Under the pieces are notes generated by a model that was not told where the DNA came from, did no database searches, and saw nothing but the letters and a program-made list of their open reading frames with translations. Below, piece by piece: positions 31,819 through 44,529 of a stretch of 64,000 nucleotides of DNA. Origin of the DNA: Colocasia esculenta (Eukaryota > Streptophyta > Magnoliopsida > Alismatales > Araceae); assembly GCA_014218235.1 (NCBI GenBank), contig CM024766.1, positions 69,739,207 through 69,803,206 on the forward strand, read 5' to 3'. Position numbers and translations under genes: made by a program. Each line of letters begins with the position of its first letter. Within the stretch, counting starts at the first letter, position 1.

Positions 31819-34800
31819 TTATTTCAATGTGTTTTGTCCTAGAGTGTTGGACTGGTTCTTTGAAAGATTGATGGCACTAGTGTTGTCACATAAGATAGGT
31901 GTGCATCCAATGTCAATATTGTAGTCAGACAAGTGACTTTTGATCCACAACACTTGAGCTGCACAACTCCCTGCAGCAACATATTCTGCTTCTGCAGTGG
32001 AGAGTGCAACCGAGTGTTGCTTCTTGGATGCCCACGAAACCATGCAACCACCAAGAAGTTGGCAATAACACTAGTACTTTTTCTATCAATTTTACATCCA
32101 GCATAATCAGCATCGGAATATGATATCAAATCAAAACTACTCCCTACTGGATACCAAAGACCCAAGGCATGCGTACCTGAGAGATATCTGAATATTCTCT
32201 TAACTGCAACCAAATGGCTTTCCTTTGGACTAGATTGATATCTAGCACAAAGGCAAACACTAAATTGTATGTCCGGTCTACTTGCAGTAAGATAAAGGAG
32301 TGAACCAATCATACCTCGGAAGTGCTTTGCATCTACCGGTTTACCTGTCTCATCATTGTCCAATTTCAAGCTTGTGCTCATTGGTGTTGAAGCAGGCTTA
32401 GCTTGTTCAAACTGAAACCTTTTCAGTAGCTCCTTGACATATTTTTCTTGGTTGATGAAAAATCCATCTTCTAGTTGCTTTACCTGCAGACCAAGAAAGA
32501 ATTGAAGCTCCCCCATTAAACTCATCTCAAATTCACTGTGCATATGATTTGAAAATTCCTCACACAGTGATGGGTTAGTAGAACCAAATATGATATCGTC
32601 CACATAGACTTGAACAACAATAATGTGATTGCGAACTTTCTTAGTGAAGAGAGTTTGATCTACTTTACCTCTTGAGTAGTGTTTGCTTACCAGAAAAGTG
32701 CTTAGTCTGTCGTACCAAGCTCGGGGTGCCTGTTTCAATCCATAGAGAGCTTTGTGCAATTTATATACATGGTTAGGTTTATCATGATCCTCAAAGCCAG
32801 GTGGTTGAGAGACATAGACTTCCTCTTTGATGTAGCCATTCAAGAAGGCAGTTTTAACATCCATTTGAAAAAGTTTGAACTTGTTTGAGCATGCATATGC
32901 TAACAAGATCCTAACTGCTTCTAACCTAGCTACAGGAGCAAAGGATTCTTCAAAGTCCACACCAAATTCTTGATTATATCCTTTTGCTACCAGTCTAGCC
33001 TTATTTCTCACCACTTTACCCTCTTCATTTAGCTTATTCCTAAAGACCCATCTTGTTCCAATGACAGAAATTTCAGGGGTTCTAGGAACTAGACTCCAGA
33101 CATTATTTCTTTGAAATTGCCCAAGCTCCTCATGCATAGCATCAATCCATGAATTTTCTTTTAAAGCTTCTTCAACATTTTTGGGTTCCACTTGAGAGAC
33201 AAAAGCTAGATGATCCTGTTCAACTATTTGTCTAACTTGAGACCTAGTTTGAACTTTTTCATTCATATCTCCTATGATGTTATCAAGTGGATGATCTTTA
33301 GAATACCTGACATTTGTCACTGTTGAAGGTCCGGGTTGATCTTGGACTTGAGGAGGTTGTTCTGGAGGAGGGTGTGCTTGAGGAGTTTCAACTTGAGGTT
33401 CTTCCTCTTGTGGATTTTGTTCAGGTTCATCGTCTTGATTTCTGAACAGATTTACGTCATCTTCATCATTGTACCTGCGAAGATATCCACTTTTAGTCTT
33501 GGAAACTACTTTAGGGTTTTCTTTTTCTTTCATTTGTAGTTCCCCAAGTGTTATTTCTCAATCTCCATCCTCAAACCTGTAAGCATTTGAATTGTTAGGC
33601 TTTGCTGGATACTCATTAAAAATAACATGTGGAGTTTCTTCCACTGTTTGAGATTTAAGATTAAACACCATATATGCTCTAGAGTGTTCTGAGTATCCCA
33701 GAAAAATACCTTGATCACTTTTGGCTTCAAACTTGTCCAAGTCAACTTTATCATTATTATGAATAAAGACTTTTGAACCAAAAACTCTAAAATACCCAAT
33801 ACTAGGTTTCTTACCTTTTAGAAGTTCGTAGGGAGTTTTCTTTATCACAGGTCTTACCATGGCTCTATTAAGGATGTAGCATGAGGTGTTTACCACTTCT
33901 GCCCAAAAGGTCCTTGCTAGCTGACTTTCGACCAGAAGGGTTCGAGCCATTTCCACCAAGGTTTTGTTCTTTCTCTCCACTACACCATTTTGCTCCGGAG
34001 TTCTCGGGGAGGAGAATAGGTGTTCTATTCCTTAGTGCCTGCAAAAAATAGAAAATGAGTTGTTGTCAAACTCTCCCCCGTGATCAGTGCGTATTGAGCA
34101 TATCTTATTGACATTTCCATGCTCAATTTTATTAAAGAATTCTTCAAAGATTTTCAGTGCTTCATTTTTGTGAGCCAGAAATTTTACCCAAGTGAACCTG
34201 GAAAAATCGTCTACAATGACAAAACCAAATCGTTTGCCATTGAGACTCAGTGTTCTAGTAGGTCCAAAAAGGTCCATGTGCAACAATTCATAAGGTTTAG
34301 AAGTGCTTACCAGTGCTTTTGATTTGAAGGATTTTCGGGTTTGTTTTCCCTGTGCACATGCATCACAAAAACTTTCATTCTTGTTAAAGGAAATTTCAGG
34401 AAGTCCATTTACCAGTTTAAGCCTCATGATCTTGTGCAAGACGTTATAACTTGCATGGCCAAGCCTACGATGCCACAACGTAAGCTCATCCTGCTTGTTT
34501 GCCACAAGACACAAGTCTTCATTTTTTGGATCATCTAAGTCAACCAAATAAATGTTGTTCACCCTTTTTCCAGAGAATTTTAGACTTCCTGTTTCCTTAT
34601 CAATGATTTGACATGATTTTGATTCAAAGATAACGTTATGACCCTTATCACACAATTGACTTATACTGAGCAAATTGTGATGAAGGCCCTCAACCAACAG
34701 TACATTATCAATTGAGTTGGAGGCATACTTACCGACCTTACCTGTGCCGATGATCTGGCCTTTATTGTTACCTCCAAAGATAACTTGACCTCCGTCTTTT

Positions 34801-34919
34801 TCAACCAGCAAACAGAATTTTCCTTTGTCGCCCGTCATGTGCCTCGAGCAGCCACTGTCCAAGTACCATTTGTTTTGATTTTGGGCTGCTAGGCATTCTT
34901 GCATATATAGATCAGACAA
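31819..34919 (-). pseudogene. pol: pol of element A: protease, integrase, reverse transcriptase, RNase H
   Basis: Minus strand. Protease active site DSG (WYLDSGCSRHM) near 34859. Integrase HHCC zinc finger (LWHRRLGHAS, CDACAQGK), catalytic D in HMDLFGPT, D in IRTDHGGEF and E in VVERKN. Reverse transcriptase has QMDVKTAFLNG and YVDDIIFGST near 32600. RNase H has YSDADYAGCKIDRKS and ALSTAEAEYVA. One frame covers 34919 to about 32055 with nonsense codons at 34032-34034 and near 33555. A frameshift near 32055 separates the RNase H end (to 31819). The 5' edge overlaps the gag end by 8 nt in another frame. Domain order PR-INT-RT-RH identifies Ty1/copia. Confidence 0.93.
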
Positions 34920-36900
34920 GAGGTTTTGGTACCCAAATTACTTTGGGTCCCAATGTATCATTCATGCCAAACAGTAAATGCTTCGGAATCCAAACTTGTT
35001 TGACTTTCAGTTTATTTGGACTATTCCAACATTGTTTATCATTGTGCCTATTTTTCTTACAGACATTGCATGATTTTTTCACAACAGTAGGCTTGTTATT
35101 CTTGGGAACATGCATGGGCACTTTACCCTTTTGTTGCCTTGTTAGCTTTTCTTGGGTAGCTTGTTTCCAGACCTGTCGACAACCCTCTTTGGGGCTGTTG
35201 ACAGATTTCTTAGTTGGGTTAACAACTGATTTGATTTTCTTTGGTTCCTGTTTCTTACTCTTGGCTTGAGTCTTATTGATCTTTGAGGCGATTTGCTTAC
35301 TTGTGCTTGGGCTAGAATCAACAAAGGAAGTTAGCAAATTTTTACCAATTACCTTTGGTTTTACAGGTTGAAATCCAATCCCATGCTTTGCAACAAATAC
35401 ATTAGATCCCAGAATTGCATCAAGGTTTTGTTTCCCTTTACAAACCTTGATAGATCTTCAGATTTTCCTTTAAGGTTCTCTTCAGCCTTTTCCAATTTTT
35501 CTTTTAACTTATTATGTTCACTTTGGAGAGATTCAAGGGAGTTCATTAGACCTTCCTTTTCTTTTTGTGTTTCTTGCAGTTTTATTTTCGAACTGTCCAT
35601 CTCCTCACAGTGAGCTTTCTCATCAATTTTCATCATCTCAATCTCTTTGCTCAATGATGAAATTGGTTCATCATTATTAGTGCCATGAACAAGAGAATTG
35701 ATTTTCTTTTTGAGTGCTTTATTTTCAGACTTAAATTGACAGAACTTTTCAAACAAGACTGTATAGGCTTCTTCCCATTCTTCAATTGTATAACTTTCAA
35801 AGGAAGAATTTACCTCATTGGAGTCGTCGCTTCTTGCCATTAGACATTGAACTTGTTCATCTCCAGAGGTAGCTTGTTCGTCCTCATCTGCATCTTCATC
35901 ACTCCAAGTAGCCATCATTGCTTTGGCTTTCTTGAAGGTGAATTTCTCCTTCTTCAGCTTCTTCTTGAGCTCAGGGCATTCTCCTCTCATGTGCCCTTGT
36001 TTCTTACACTCATAGCATACAACGTCAGATTTTTTGTTAGACTCAAATTTATTTGAAAAATCTTTCTTTTGAAAATGTTTAGAGTTACCTGACCCTTTCC
36101 TTTTGAATTTGAGAAATTTCTTGAATTGTCTAGTGAGCATGGCCATGTCATCATTCTCACTATCACTAGAAGTTTCAAGCTCATCACTTTCCTGTTGATC
36201 CTTTTTGGAACCTGAAGAATTTTTCTTGGAGGCTTTTAAGGCGATTAACCTTTTTGGGTTTTCTTCAGTTTCTTTCTTTTCACATTTATTTCATATGTCA
36301 TCAGGGAGCCAATTAGTTCATCTAGTTTCATTTTGTGAGATCTTTTGAATCCTCAATGACAGTGGCCTTGGTGTTCCATGAGGATGGAAGAGACCGAAGT
36401 ATCTTCCTCATCAAGTCACTTTCTGAGTATTCTTTCTTAAGACCCTTCAGACCATTTATTATTAGCGTGAACCTTGCAAACATATCTGAGATGGTTTCAT
36501 CATTGTCCATCTTAAACATTTCATACTCAGAAATTAGCATGCTTGCTTTTGATTCCCTTACCTCGGACGTACCTTCGTAGATCAGTTCCAGTTTGACCCA
36601 CATCTCTTTTGCTGAAGTGCATGTGGAGACCCATGAGTATTCTTTGGGATGAACTACGCACTGCATCATGTTCAGGGCGCTCCTGTTGAGAGTTCCCTTC
36701 GCAATCTGGTCCTTCGTCCAGGTGTCTTCGTCCTCGGGAAGTGTGTATGCTCCTTTGCTGACAATCTTCCACAATTCGAAGTTTTGCGCTCTCAAAAACT
36801 CCTGCATGTGGTTTTTCTAATAGGGATAATCAGTACCATCAAAGAAGGGTGGCCTGGTCACAGAGTGTCCTTCGGCCATGTACCCCTTATTAGTTTCCAT
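34912..36900 (-). pseudogene. gag: gag of element A with coiled coil and two zinc knuckles
   Basis: ATG at 36900 (METNKGYMAEG). A Trp-type position in FDGTDYPY-K is TAG at 36817-36819. The frame then stays open to 36328 with the copia gag domain (LYEGTSEVRESKASMLISEY, FTLIINGLKGL, ILRSLPSSW). Frameshifts separate a middle part (36146-35361) with the first knuckle CYECKKQGHMRGEC and a long coiled coil, and a last part (35337-34912) with a second knuckle CNVCKKNRHNDKQC and end GPKVIWVPK. A palindrome pair (35173/35195) lies inside the coding sequence of the last part. Gag packages element RNA. Confidence 0.88.
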
Positions 36901-36960
36901 GAGATTGAGACTCTCCTGATCGTAAGATCAAATAAATATAGCAGTAAATCGGAGAAACCT

Positions 36961-36975
36961 CGCTCTGATACCAAT
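36961..36975 (-). other. Primer-binding site of element A
   Basis: TGGTATCAGAGCG on the minus strand (36973-36961), complementary to the initiator tRNA-Met end, two bases from the 5' LTR. Confidence 0.88.
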
Positions 36976-38220
36976 TGAAAGGTTGCAGAATTATACTATA
37001 TGGTAATCTAGAAGGGGGGTTGAATAGATTACTACCAATTAAAATTTACTACCACCTTCTTTTGACGAAAAACACAACTTTGAGACTTGCAACAAAGTGT
37101 AAACTAAACTGAGATGTGTTTGTTGTAGATAGATAGAGTAGCAACTGTTCTAGCATGTGTGTAAACAACGTGCCTACCAAACATCTAACGTAAAGACGTG
37201 CAAACCACAGGACACGAGGTTTTAAGGTGGTTCGGAGTACACAACTTGTGTATCCTACGTCCACCGTCCACGCACACACGCAGAAGCACTGCTTATGAGC
37301 TAGTTCAACACTACAACTCACACACACGAATTGTCTGATGTGAAACCACGATCAGATCAACACAAACCACGTAGATCAAGTACAAGAATCACTTGATCCA
37401 CAACCACACACACAGAAGTGAAAATAGAGACTTAGAAGGGTTCTGAGTTGGAGAATCAAATCCTTATGTAGAACTCTTCTACAGGTCGTCTGGATGATCT
37501 TCAAACTTCATCTTGACAGGTTCAGATTGATGTAGAAGCTTGAATCACTGACGAACTGACTTCACCTACACTTCGAAGATGGATCTTCTTGATTTCTGGG
37601 CGGCAGGTTGAAGCAGAGCAGCAGAGAGACTTCTTCTCTTGAGTTTTTCTTAGGGTATTGGGTGGTGGCTGCTTGTGTACAAAATTAACTCCAAAGAGTT
37701 CCTTTTATATGGGTGTTCAAGTATAGAGAGTCGTGGAACAAGGAAACACCCACATAGGAAACAGATGGAGATCTCGTATTGAGATTCTGTTTACGTCTGT
37801 CGATAGACCTTAGATCATCTGTCGACAGCTAGAGACAGATTCACATTAGACAGATCTCTAAACTTCCGGGAAGGGTTTTCCTGTAGGTAGCTATCGATAG
37901 TCGACTGGGATCTGTCGACAGCTGGCTATGTCCAGAACCTGGTGTGTTCTGTCTATAGTTATCTTTCGACAGGCAGCTGAGAAGCTGTCGACAGGTGCTT
38001 GTCTTTTGAGCTTTGCTTGATCTTTTGCTCTTGTTTTAACACACTATCTTTTGTGCAACCTCACCTACATGTAAGACCATAGTTAGTGCGATAACGTGAA
38101 CATTTAAATGATCAAGTTGAACATGTGTTTGCATGGTTCATGAAGTGTTCATCAAGTATTGCTTTTCAATTGTTCATCATCAAAAACAATCATCAAATAC
38201 AAATTCATGTAAACCCAGCA
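36976..38220 (-). repeat. Element A 5' LTR
   Basis: Same organisation as the 3' LTR, TATA at 37701-37709. The palindromes have drifted: CTGTCGATAG at 37797, CTATCGATAG at 37891 and CTTTCGACAG at 37963. The partners at 37819, 37912 and 37985 remain CTGTCGACAG. Confidence 0.92.
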
Positions 38221-38225
38221 ATGAT

Positions 38226-39419
38226 ATGACCTACTGATCACCCTTGACCACACACAAAATTTACAGCATGCATATTCATCCAGAAGTCTAAATAATATAG
38301 TTTAAATATCAAACAGTGCACTTTTAAAACTCTGAAGAACTTAACTACACAGGATGTGGTCGCCAACCGTAAACGGCACACTCTAGTGCCGCCAGCACAG
38401 GATCTTGGCAGCACAGGATGTGGCTGCCAACCTCCTACCAGTACACCATGCAGACAGCACACCAAAACAAGGGGAATCTGAAGGTTCCAGGACACGAGGA
38501 AAAATCCAGAAAAATATTAGGACCTAAGGGGACATGTGTAAGATTGACATCCATAGGTTACTTGCCCCTAAATAAATCTACAGAGATTGAGATTCTTCAG
38601 TGAAGCCCTCCTCGGCCAGGCCAAGAGGGTGCTCAAAACTACCTTCGATCCGGTTCTTCTGTTGATGTGGGTTGATCCTCGGAGTTGGGGATGATTCTCC
38701 TATGTATGGGTTATCGTCCAGTCAGTGCAGTTTGCCAGAAGGTCCCTCCAGTCGCCGGATCCAGCTCTTCCAAGATCAAGGTTCGCACACAGAAAACCCT
38801 AGCTCTCCCCAAAGATCAAAAGACTTCCCTCAGCCGAAGTAGGGAGATTTTTATAGGCCACGGGGTCGGGGTACATGTAAGGGTAGGTTTCCTACGGTTT
38901 TAGGTGGGTTTCCTAAACTGGAACTGGGAAAAATGCGAGCGTTAGCAAATCTGAAACCATTACACAGCAGGGAACTTGGCGTCAACATCTAGTGCAGTCA
39001 ACATGGGGTTGGCGTCCAGACCTGGTGCCGCCTACACAATGGTTGGCATCCATCGATCTGGACGCCAATCACCAGGCATGCAGTCAGTGGCACGGTATCA
39101 GGCCGCCAACTATGTCCCCCATCCAGAAATAAGTATACATTAAAATAAATATAAGATTACATCACGACAACTAAATGTGCACAGAAATAAATAAATATAC
39201 ATTCACCATATAAACTACATGCATTACATATTATTTATTTAAATATAACTTGTACAAATCTCAATTAAAGATAATATGCACAAATAACATACATATATAT
39301 ATATTTACATACTACATAATTATGTGCATTATGCATGAATATATGTATACAACATGCACATCCTTAGTTAGACACTACATGCACATTTAAACACAAAAAA
39401 ATAAACTTATATATATATA

Positions 39420-39468
<49 letters not shown>

Positions 39469-40280
39469 TATACACATGATAGTTACATACAATATGCTTG
39501 GAATAATTAAACATAACATGTACATCGATAGTAAGATAATGCATGCAGACTTAAAGATATACATGTACGAAAAATAACTCACATGCAATTATAAGGTATA
39601 TAACAATACTTACCTATCATATGCACAATATTATTTAAGTACCATATATACTATAGACAACTTAATGTGTATAGAATTATTTATATATTACATGTATAAG
39701 ATAACATACATATATACATATGTACAACGTATATTTACACACAATATCCATGGGATAAATAGTATAATATGCACTTCAATAGTTAGATAGTACACGTACG
39801 GTATTATAAGATGCAGTATACAATAAGTTAAATAAGAATAATCTATACGACAATAATCAATTTGCACACACACACTTGAATTGACATATATGTATATATA
39901 TATATATACACATCTACACAATATATTTACATATATTGTACATGAAATAAGTAAATACAATATGTACTTCCATAAATAGATTCAACATGCACCTATATAC
40001 ACATTACATGCAATAAAATTAACTCATATATACCTAGAAGATGTATAGCAAAATTCACATATTTGCATACACAACATTACTTAAATATACTATGCATAGT
40101 ATTTAAATAAGTACTTTATGTACAAATTAGTTATTTACCTATACCCACAGAAACTAATGTTGGTACATGCGTATACACATGAACAATTTAATAATTTAAG
40201 ATGCAAAATTTTAATACACATGCTATATGCATAACGAGAAAATGCACAATATAAAATGACAGAAAATTCAGGGTCTCACA
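38226..40280 (-). repeat. LTR-C right LTR, second segment
   Basis: Continues the LTR after element A, aligned with 21463-23654. (TA)n at 39411-39466 without the palindromic insert found in the left LTR. Ends GGGTCTCACA at 40280. The next five bases (CCCTC) would be the target duplication if the left flank could be seen. Confidence 0.9.
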
Positions 40281-40663
40281 CCCTCACTCACTCTTCCACT
40301 CTCCCAGTTGCTCTCACTCAGTCTCTTCCAAGGAGAGAAGAGAAAGAGAAGAGAGAGAGCAGAGCTCTCCCGCTCCTGCTTACTACTGTTGTTGCACCTA
40401 TTGTTATTGTTGCTACACTTATGGTGATTGTTGCTGCTGCGGCCCTTATTGTTGGTGCACCTCGAAGGTGCACACAAGGGAGGAGACGGCAATGAGAGGA
40501 GGAGTCGTCATCATCGGAGACCGCCATGAGGACACTTCTAGAAGGAGGTCACATGAGCTCCTTCATCTGCGGGACCGTCTCTACTCTTCAGAGGATATAT
40601 GAGCTCCCCTTGGTGAGAAAGTCTCACCCTTGTATGAATTGCAAGAATGTCATGCACCCATAT
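40281..40663. other. Unassigned interval between LTR-C and LTR-D
   Basis: Pyrimidine-rich then GA-rich then TTG-rich low-complexity sequence. Short frames on both strands, none recognisable. May be a small relic of the pre-insertion locus. Confidence 0.4.
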
Positions 40664-41971
40664 TGTCACACCCCGACGTGAAAATTCGGCACGCGTGGTT
40701 GTATTCAGATCATAAATATAGCAGAAGGAGATGACAACACTAAAACCATAAGCAAATATTAATTCAAATAATAACTCCTCATTACATCCATAAAACTTCA
40801 AAGCCAACCATAGGGCGCATTGTTCAAATACATAATAGACTCAAGAATAAGTTACTACAGACTCTATTGGAAATTCTAAGATTTCTATTCCAATGCTACA
40901 AGATATCTGTGGTGCTCTTCACTCTTTCCCTTCCCCTTCATTATCCATTGCCTCATCATCATTACCTGAAAACGTTTAGGAAAGCAAGTGTGAGCACGTT
41001 AATGCTCAGTAGGATTTATATCTCAATGTGCGAACAATGATATACATCTTTAGCATTTTAAATAGTAGAATTTCTATAATGAACCAGATAACAAGACATG
41101 CATGGCACTACTTACGAGTTCAACGGATAACAGTGTAGATAGAATTGCATACGAATCATGTAATGACTTTCAGAAGTGGTACATAATGAGTCAAGAGTGA
41201 GATTGTATCACATAAACAAGATTTGGCCATATTCACAAATAACACATATTCACATGATCAAATGTATCATATCAAATGAAGGCACATTTACACAAATCTT
41301 GCACATCATATTGGTATCCTACCACACACCACAAGTCCATACTTCTACGGTTAATAAGTATGTTGGGGTGCTCCTCCCCAAGACCAGACAAGGCCCCTTA
41401 TTTGCACATGCATTGGTTATTGGATCTATGTCCCACGTTGTGTCGATCAAACATATACATATTATGGCCACAGATTTCCAAGACATGCAGATAGTAATAA
41501 GAACAAGGATCTTCCATGGAGTTCAAAGATATGGCAATAGCTCGAGAGATTAATTCGGACAGCATACGACTTATTTTTAAGTCCCATAAACTTTAATGAC
41601 TTGACCAAAATAGAATAGGAGACACACAGAATAAAAAGTCCTGTAACTTCAAGGAATTTCAAGGTACAATCGGTTACGTCCCTATGAGCACATCCATAGA
41701 GTACGAAGACTTTTCTAACTACGCATGCAAGTGTTGTGTTGAGTGTGTATTGGAATTTCTCAAAGATGAATTTTTAATAATGACCAATGAACATCACTCA
41801 TACTTTGATTTTGATGATGACATATTGAACATACTGTACATATTGAGTATATTATAATAATATTCAAACAACATGCTCTTGATATTTAATATCTCATATC
41901 TTACTGTGAATGACATGTTTTGATGGTCTACTCTTCATTCATACAGGTTTACAAAGTTCTTGTCAAAGTAG

Positions 41972-42343
41972 TGTCGACTCTAGTTGACAGACAGGTCGAC
42001 TCTAACAGTCTGTCCGGCAAAGCTCCTGAAGAAAAAGTCATAGATAGGTCGACTCCAGTTGATAGACAGGTCGACTCTAACAGTCTGCCGAGCAAGTCTC
42101 TGAAGAAAAAGTCACAGTAGTGTCGACTCCAGCTGAAAGTGAGGTCGACACTAGCATCCATCCAGTGAATCTGATTTGGCGGAATAACACAGGAGGTCGA
42201 CTCTAGTTGCAGATCAGGTCGACTCTACCTGGTGATCAGGTCGACACTAGTGGTCTGTCAGGTCGACACTAGTGTTTTGTCAGTGAACAGAAATTGGTTT
42301 CTGGTCAGTAGTGTCGACTCTATTGGAAACATGAGTCGACTCT
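41972..42343 (+). promoter_or_regulatory. Phased GTCGAC palindrome cluster of the solo LTR
   Basis: Starts at 41972/41994, 42047/42069, 42121/42143, 42195/42217/42239/42261 and 42312/42334. Every neighbouring pair is exactly 22 bp apart, including a run of four. The TATA box is 208 bp downstream of the last one. Confidence 0.92.
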
Positions 42344-42989
42344 CTTTTTCTGTAAACCCAGAATTATGCAGAGCATAGAATCCAATGATTGTGATCTCCT
42401 TCTGAGATCTGTATGGGAGATTCCATAATTGCCAAAATGCCATGTCATCCAAGTGGCAATGTGGTAAAGCCCTTTTTGGACACGTGGCAGTCTAGGATCA
42501 TTCTAGGTTTCTGTGCACATCTCTTTCACATATGTGAGACTGCACAGAGGCTATAAAAGCTCTCCTATCTCATCTAATCAGAACCATCCAAGAATCGGAA
42601 TCAGAGCCTCTAGCCTTCCCGCCATTTCATCCAAGAGGACATGTGGATCAAGACCAAGAAGAGAAGTGCTAAGAGGGGAGTGGATTGAGAAGAGGAGCAG
42701 CAGAAGAAGAAAATGTACTGGCAATTCGGATGCCATTGGAGCAAAGCATCGTGAATTGAAGAGGATCTCCATCAAATTCCTTCAAGCGTCTTCAATTCAA
42801 GCTTCTGCAAGACTTCTTCTTCAAGGAACATCCAACTCATATTTCCTTCACTTAATTCTTGAAGTGTTCATCTCATTTTTGTTTGTGAGATCTGTACATG
42901 AAGTTCTGTGTAGATTTCCGTGTTTGTTGAGTCTGTGAATCAGATCATTGCTAGAGGATCTGATTTTGTGTGAATTTGATCTAGCTTGT

Positions 42990-43195
42990 GTTTTGAGCCG
43001 TCGTGCTCTAGTTGTGGGTTGAGCCGTCGTGCTCAATTTGTGGGTCTTCGAACTCAAAGTTGTATGTTTTGAGCCATCATGCTCATAGTTGTGTGTTGAG
43101 TCGTCGTGCTCAAGGTGTTTTGGAGTCGTTGTGCTCCGATTGTATGTTGAGCCGTCGTGCTCAAGGATTTTTGGAGTCGTCGTACTCCAGTGTGT
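42990..43195 (+). repeat. Constant-loop hairpin array of the solo LTR
   Basis: Successive TTGAGC-CGTCGT-GCTCAA, TGAGC-CATCAT-GCTCA and TGGAGT-CGTCGT-ACTCCA units. Stems differ but stay complementary while the loop keeps CGTCGT or a close variant. The equivalent in element B is at 54370-54610. Confidence 0.75.
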
Positions 43196-44529
43196 GTTGT
43201 ACTCGGGTTTGAGTAGTGTGGCCTCACTGTGTGAGGGGTGGATGTAGAAATCACTAGTGTGATTTTGAAACACCTAAAAATTATGTGTGCAATGGTTTGA
43301 TCTATCTCTTTGCGCTAGATGCTTGCATAGGATTTCGCTTTCACACTCTCTTTCTAATTGCTTCACACATCATATTCACACATCAGATCAGTTAGATTTC
43401 TTGCTTGATGGATCTCTAACTCGAAGTGATTTTTTTATTGCTTAAGCTTCCGTAGTAATTGGTGTTAGATCTATTCAACCCCCCTTCTAGATCTGTTCAT
43501 CTAATCTATTCGATCCAACAGCAAGGAATGACAGTTCATGTAATAATCGGCAAGTATATCAGGACATAATAGGGTCATGGGAAGAGAACAAGGCAGACTC
43601 ATGCCGAAACCTAGCATGCATGTACTCTCACAGCTTTTATCAAAATGTTATAACTATGCATTGGAACATAAGGACAAGAGGCATAATCAATGAAGAGTAT
43701 GATCAATAATACGATATAGAACGTTAGAATCATATTCATGTAATTAATATTTTTAACATGTGGTTGATAACTTTTAAAATATAGACGTAGTCTGGTCATC
43801 GTACTGGCAAGACTAAGAAAATGATGCCGACTCACTTACTTGATCTATACTCTGAGTCCTTGGGACGAACTATAAATGAAAGGGGTTGCTGGGAACGAAA
43901 AGTAAACAGATCTATGGCTTTGGTTCAACCCATTTACATGAGATACAAGGAACCAAAGGTTCAGAGTATGCACGAAATTCAGAAACAACTAGATACTCTT
44001 TACATAAACGGTAGAATCAATAAAATAGGGACATATGAGCCTAGACTTGAAGAACTTTCAGATGATATACTATATGTTAAGTTGATGCCCAAGATTACCT
44101 ACTTTTGATTGCTTCTAACACAAGGTTCTGACAGGTCAAAGCAGACGCTCAGGGATGAAGGATCTTCAAAACCTTGCTACTAGCTCTTCCTCTTTGCTTC
44201 TGAAAATTCCTCCCACGTTCAGCAACGAAGAGAAAGATCTAGGGTTGGTTATGGGGGTCTCACAATGCTTTTACAGTGTTGTGATGGTGTAATTTCTGAA
44301 TTTTTAGTTTCCCTAACTCTCTCTAGGAGTCCTATCATGTTCAAAACTTCCATATAAGTTATTTCATTATCAATCCATCCCTAAGCTTTAGGAAGCAAAT
44401 CCGTGTTTCCAAGTTAGACTTGGTTTAGACATGATATATGGCTCATACTTTCCATGTTTATCTTAACTAACCCCTTTTTACCATCGAGTATAAAATTAAC
44501 ACGAATTTTATAGTTTGGTAATAACCTGT

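Larger units (their letters stand above)
26888..38220 (-). mobile_element. Element A: Sirevirus-like Ty1/copia retrotransposon, 11.3 kb, complete structure
   Basis: Two LTRs (26888-28130 and 36976-38220; 1,243 and 1,245 bp; TG...CA ends), a 5-bp target duplication ATGAT (26883-26887 and 38221-38225), an initiator-Met PBS, doubled polypurine tracts, and gag, protease, integrase, reverse transcriptase and RNase H in copia order on the minus strand. An extra ORF lies after pol. The LTRs differ at about 35 sites by eye, under 3 percent. That is roughly a million years if a commonly used plant rate of about 1.3e-8 applies. Coding regions carry several stops, so it is young but dead. Confidence 0.95.
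1..40280 (-). mobile_element. LTR-C: LARD-like LTR retrotransposon with two nested insertions
   Basis: The block 1-791 plus 20729-23654 repeats almost base for base as 25386-26887 plus 38226-40280. These are two long LTRs in the same orientation, each ending GGTCTCACA, and the visible start at 24282 is TGTAACGACC. Between them lie 627 bp holding a polypurine tract next to the left LTR, a primer-binding site next to the right LTR and a gag scrap, all read on the minus strand. The right LTR is about 4.66 kb once element A and one TSD copy are removed. The left LTR starts roughly 1.1 kb outside the window. Long LTRs around a tiny interior fit a large retrotransposon derivative (LARD). The TSD cannot be tested because the left flank is missing. 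Confidence 0.85.
41732..43520 (+). mobile_element. Solo LTR of the element B family, opposite orientation
   Basis: Begins TGTTGTGTTGAGTGTG and ends TTCGATCCAACA, reverse-complementary in layout to element B's LTR. Target duplication GCAAG at 41727-41731 and 43521-43525. No interior, so it is a recombination product. It contains phased GTCGAC palindromes (41972-42340), a TATA box CTATAAAAGC at 42551-42560 and a hairpin array at 42990-43195. Its palindrome flanks differ from those in element B, so it is a distinct subfamily. Confidence 0.92.

Noticed and set aside
43821..44108. 95-codon plus-strand ORF in LTR-D
   Set aside because: Lies in LTR text, no recognisable domain, likely chance.
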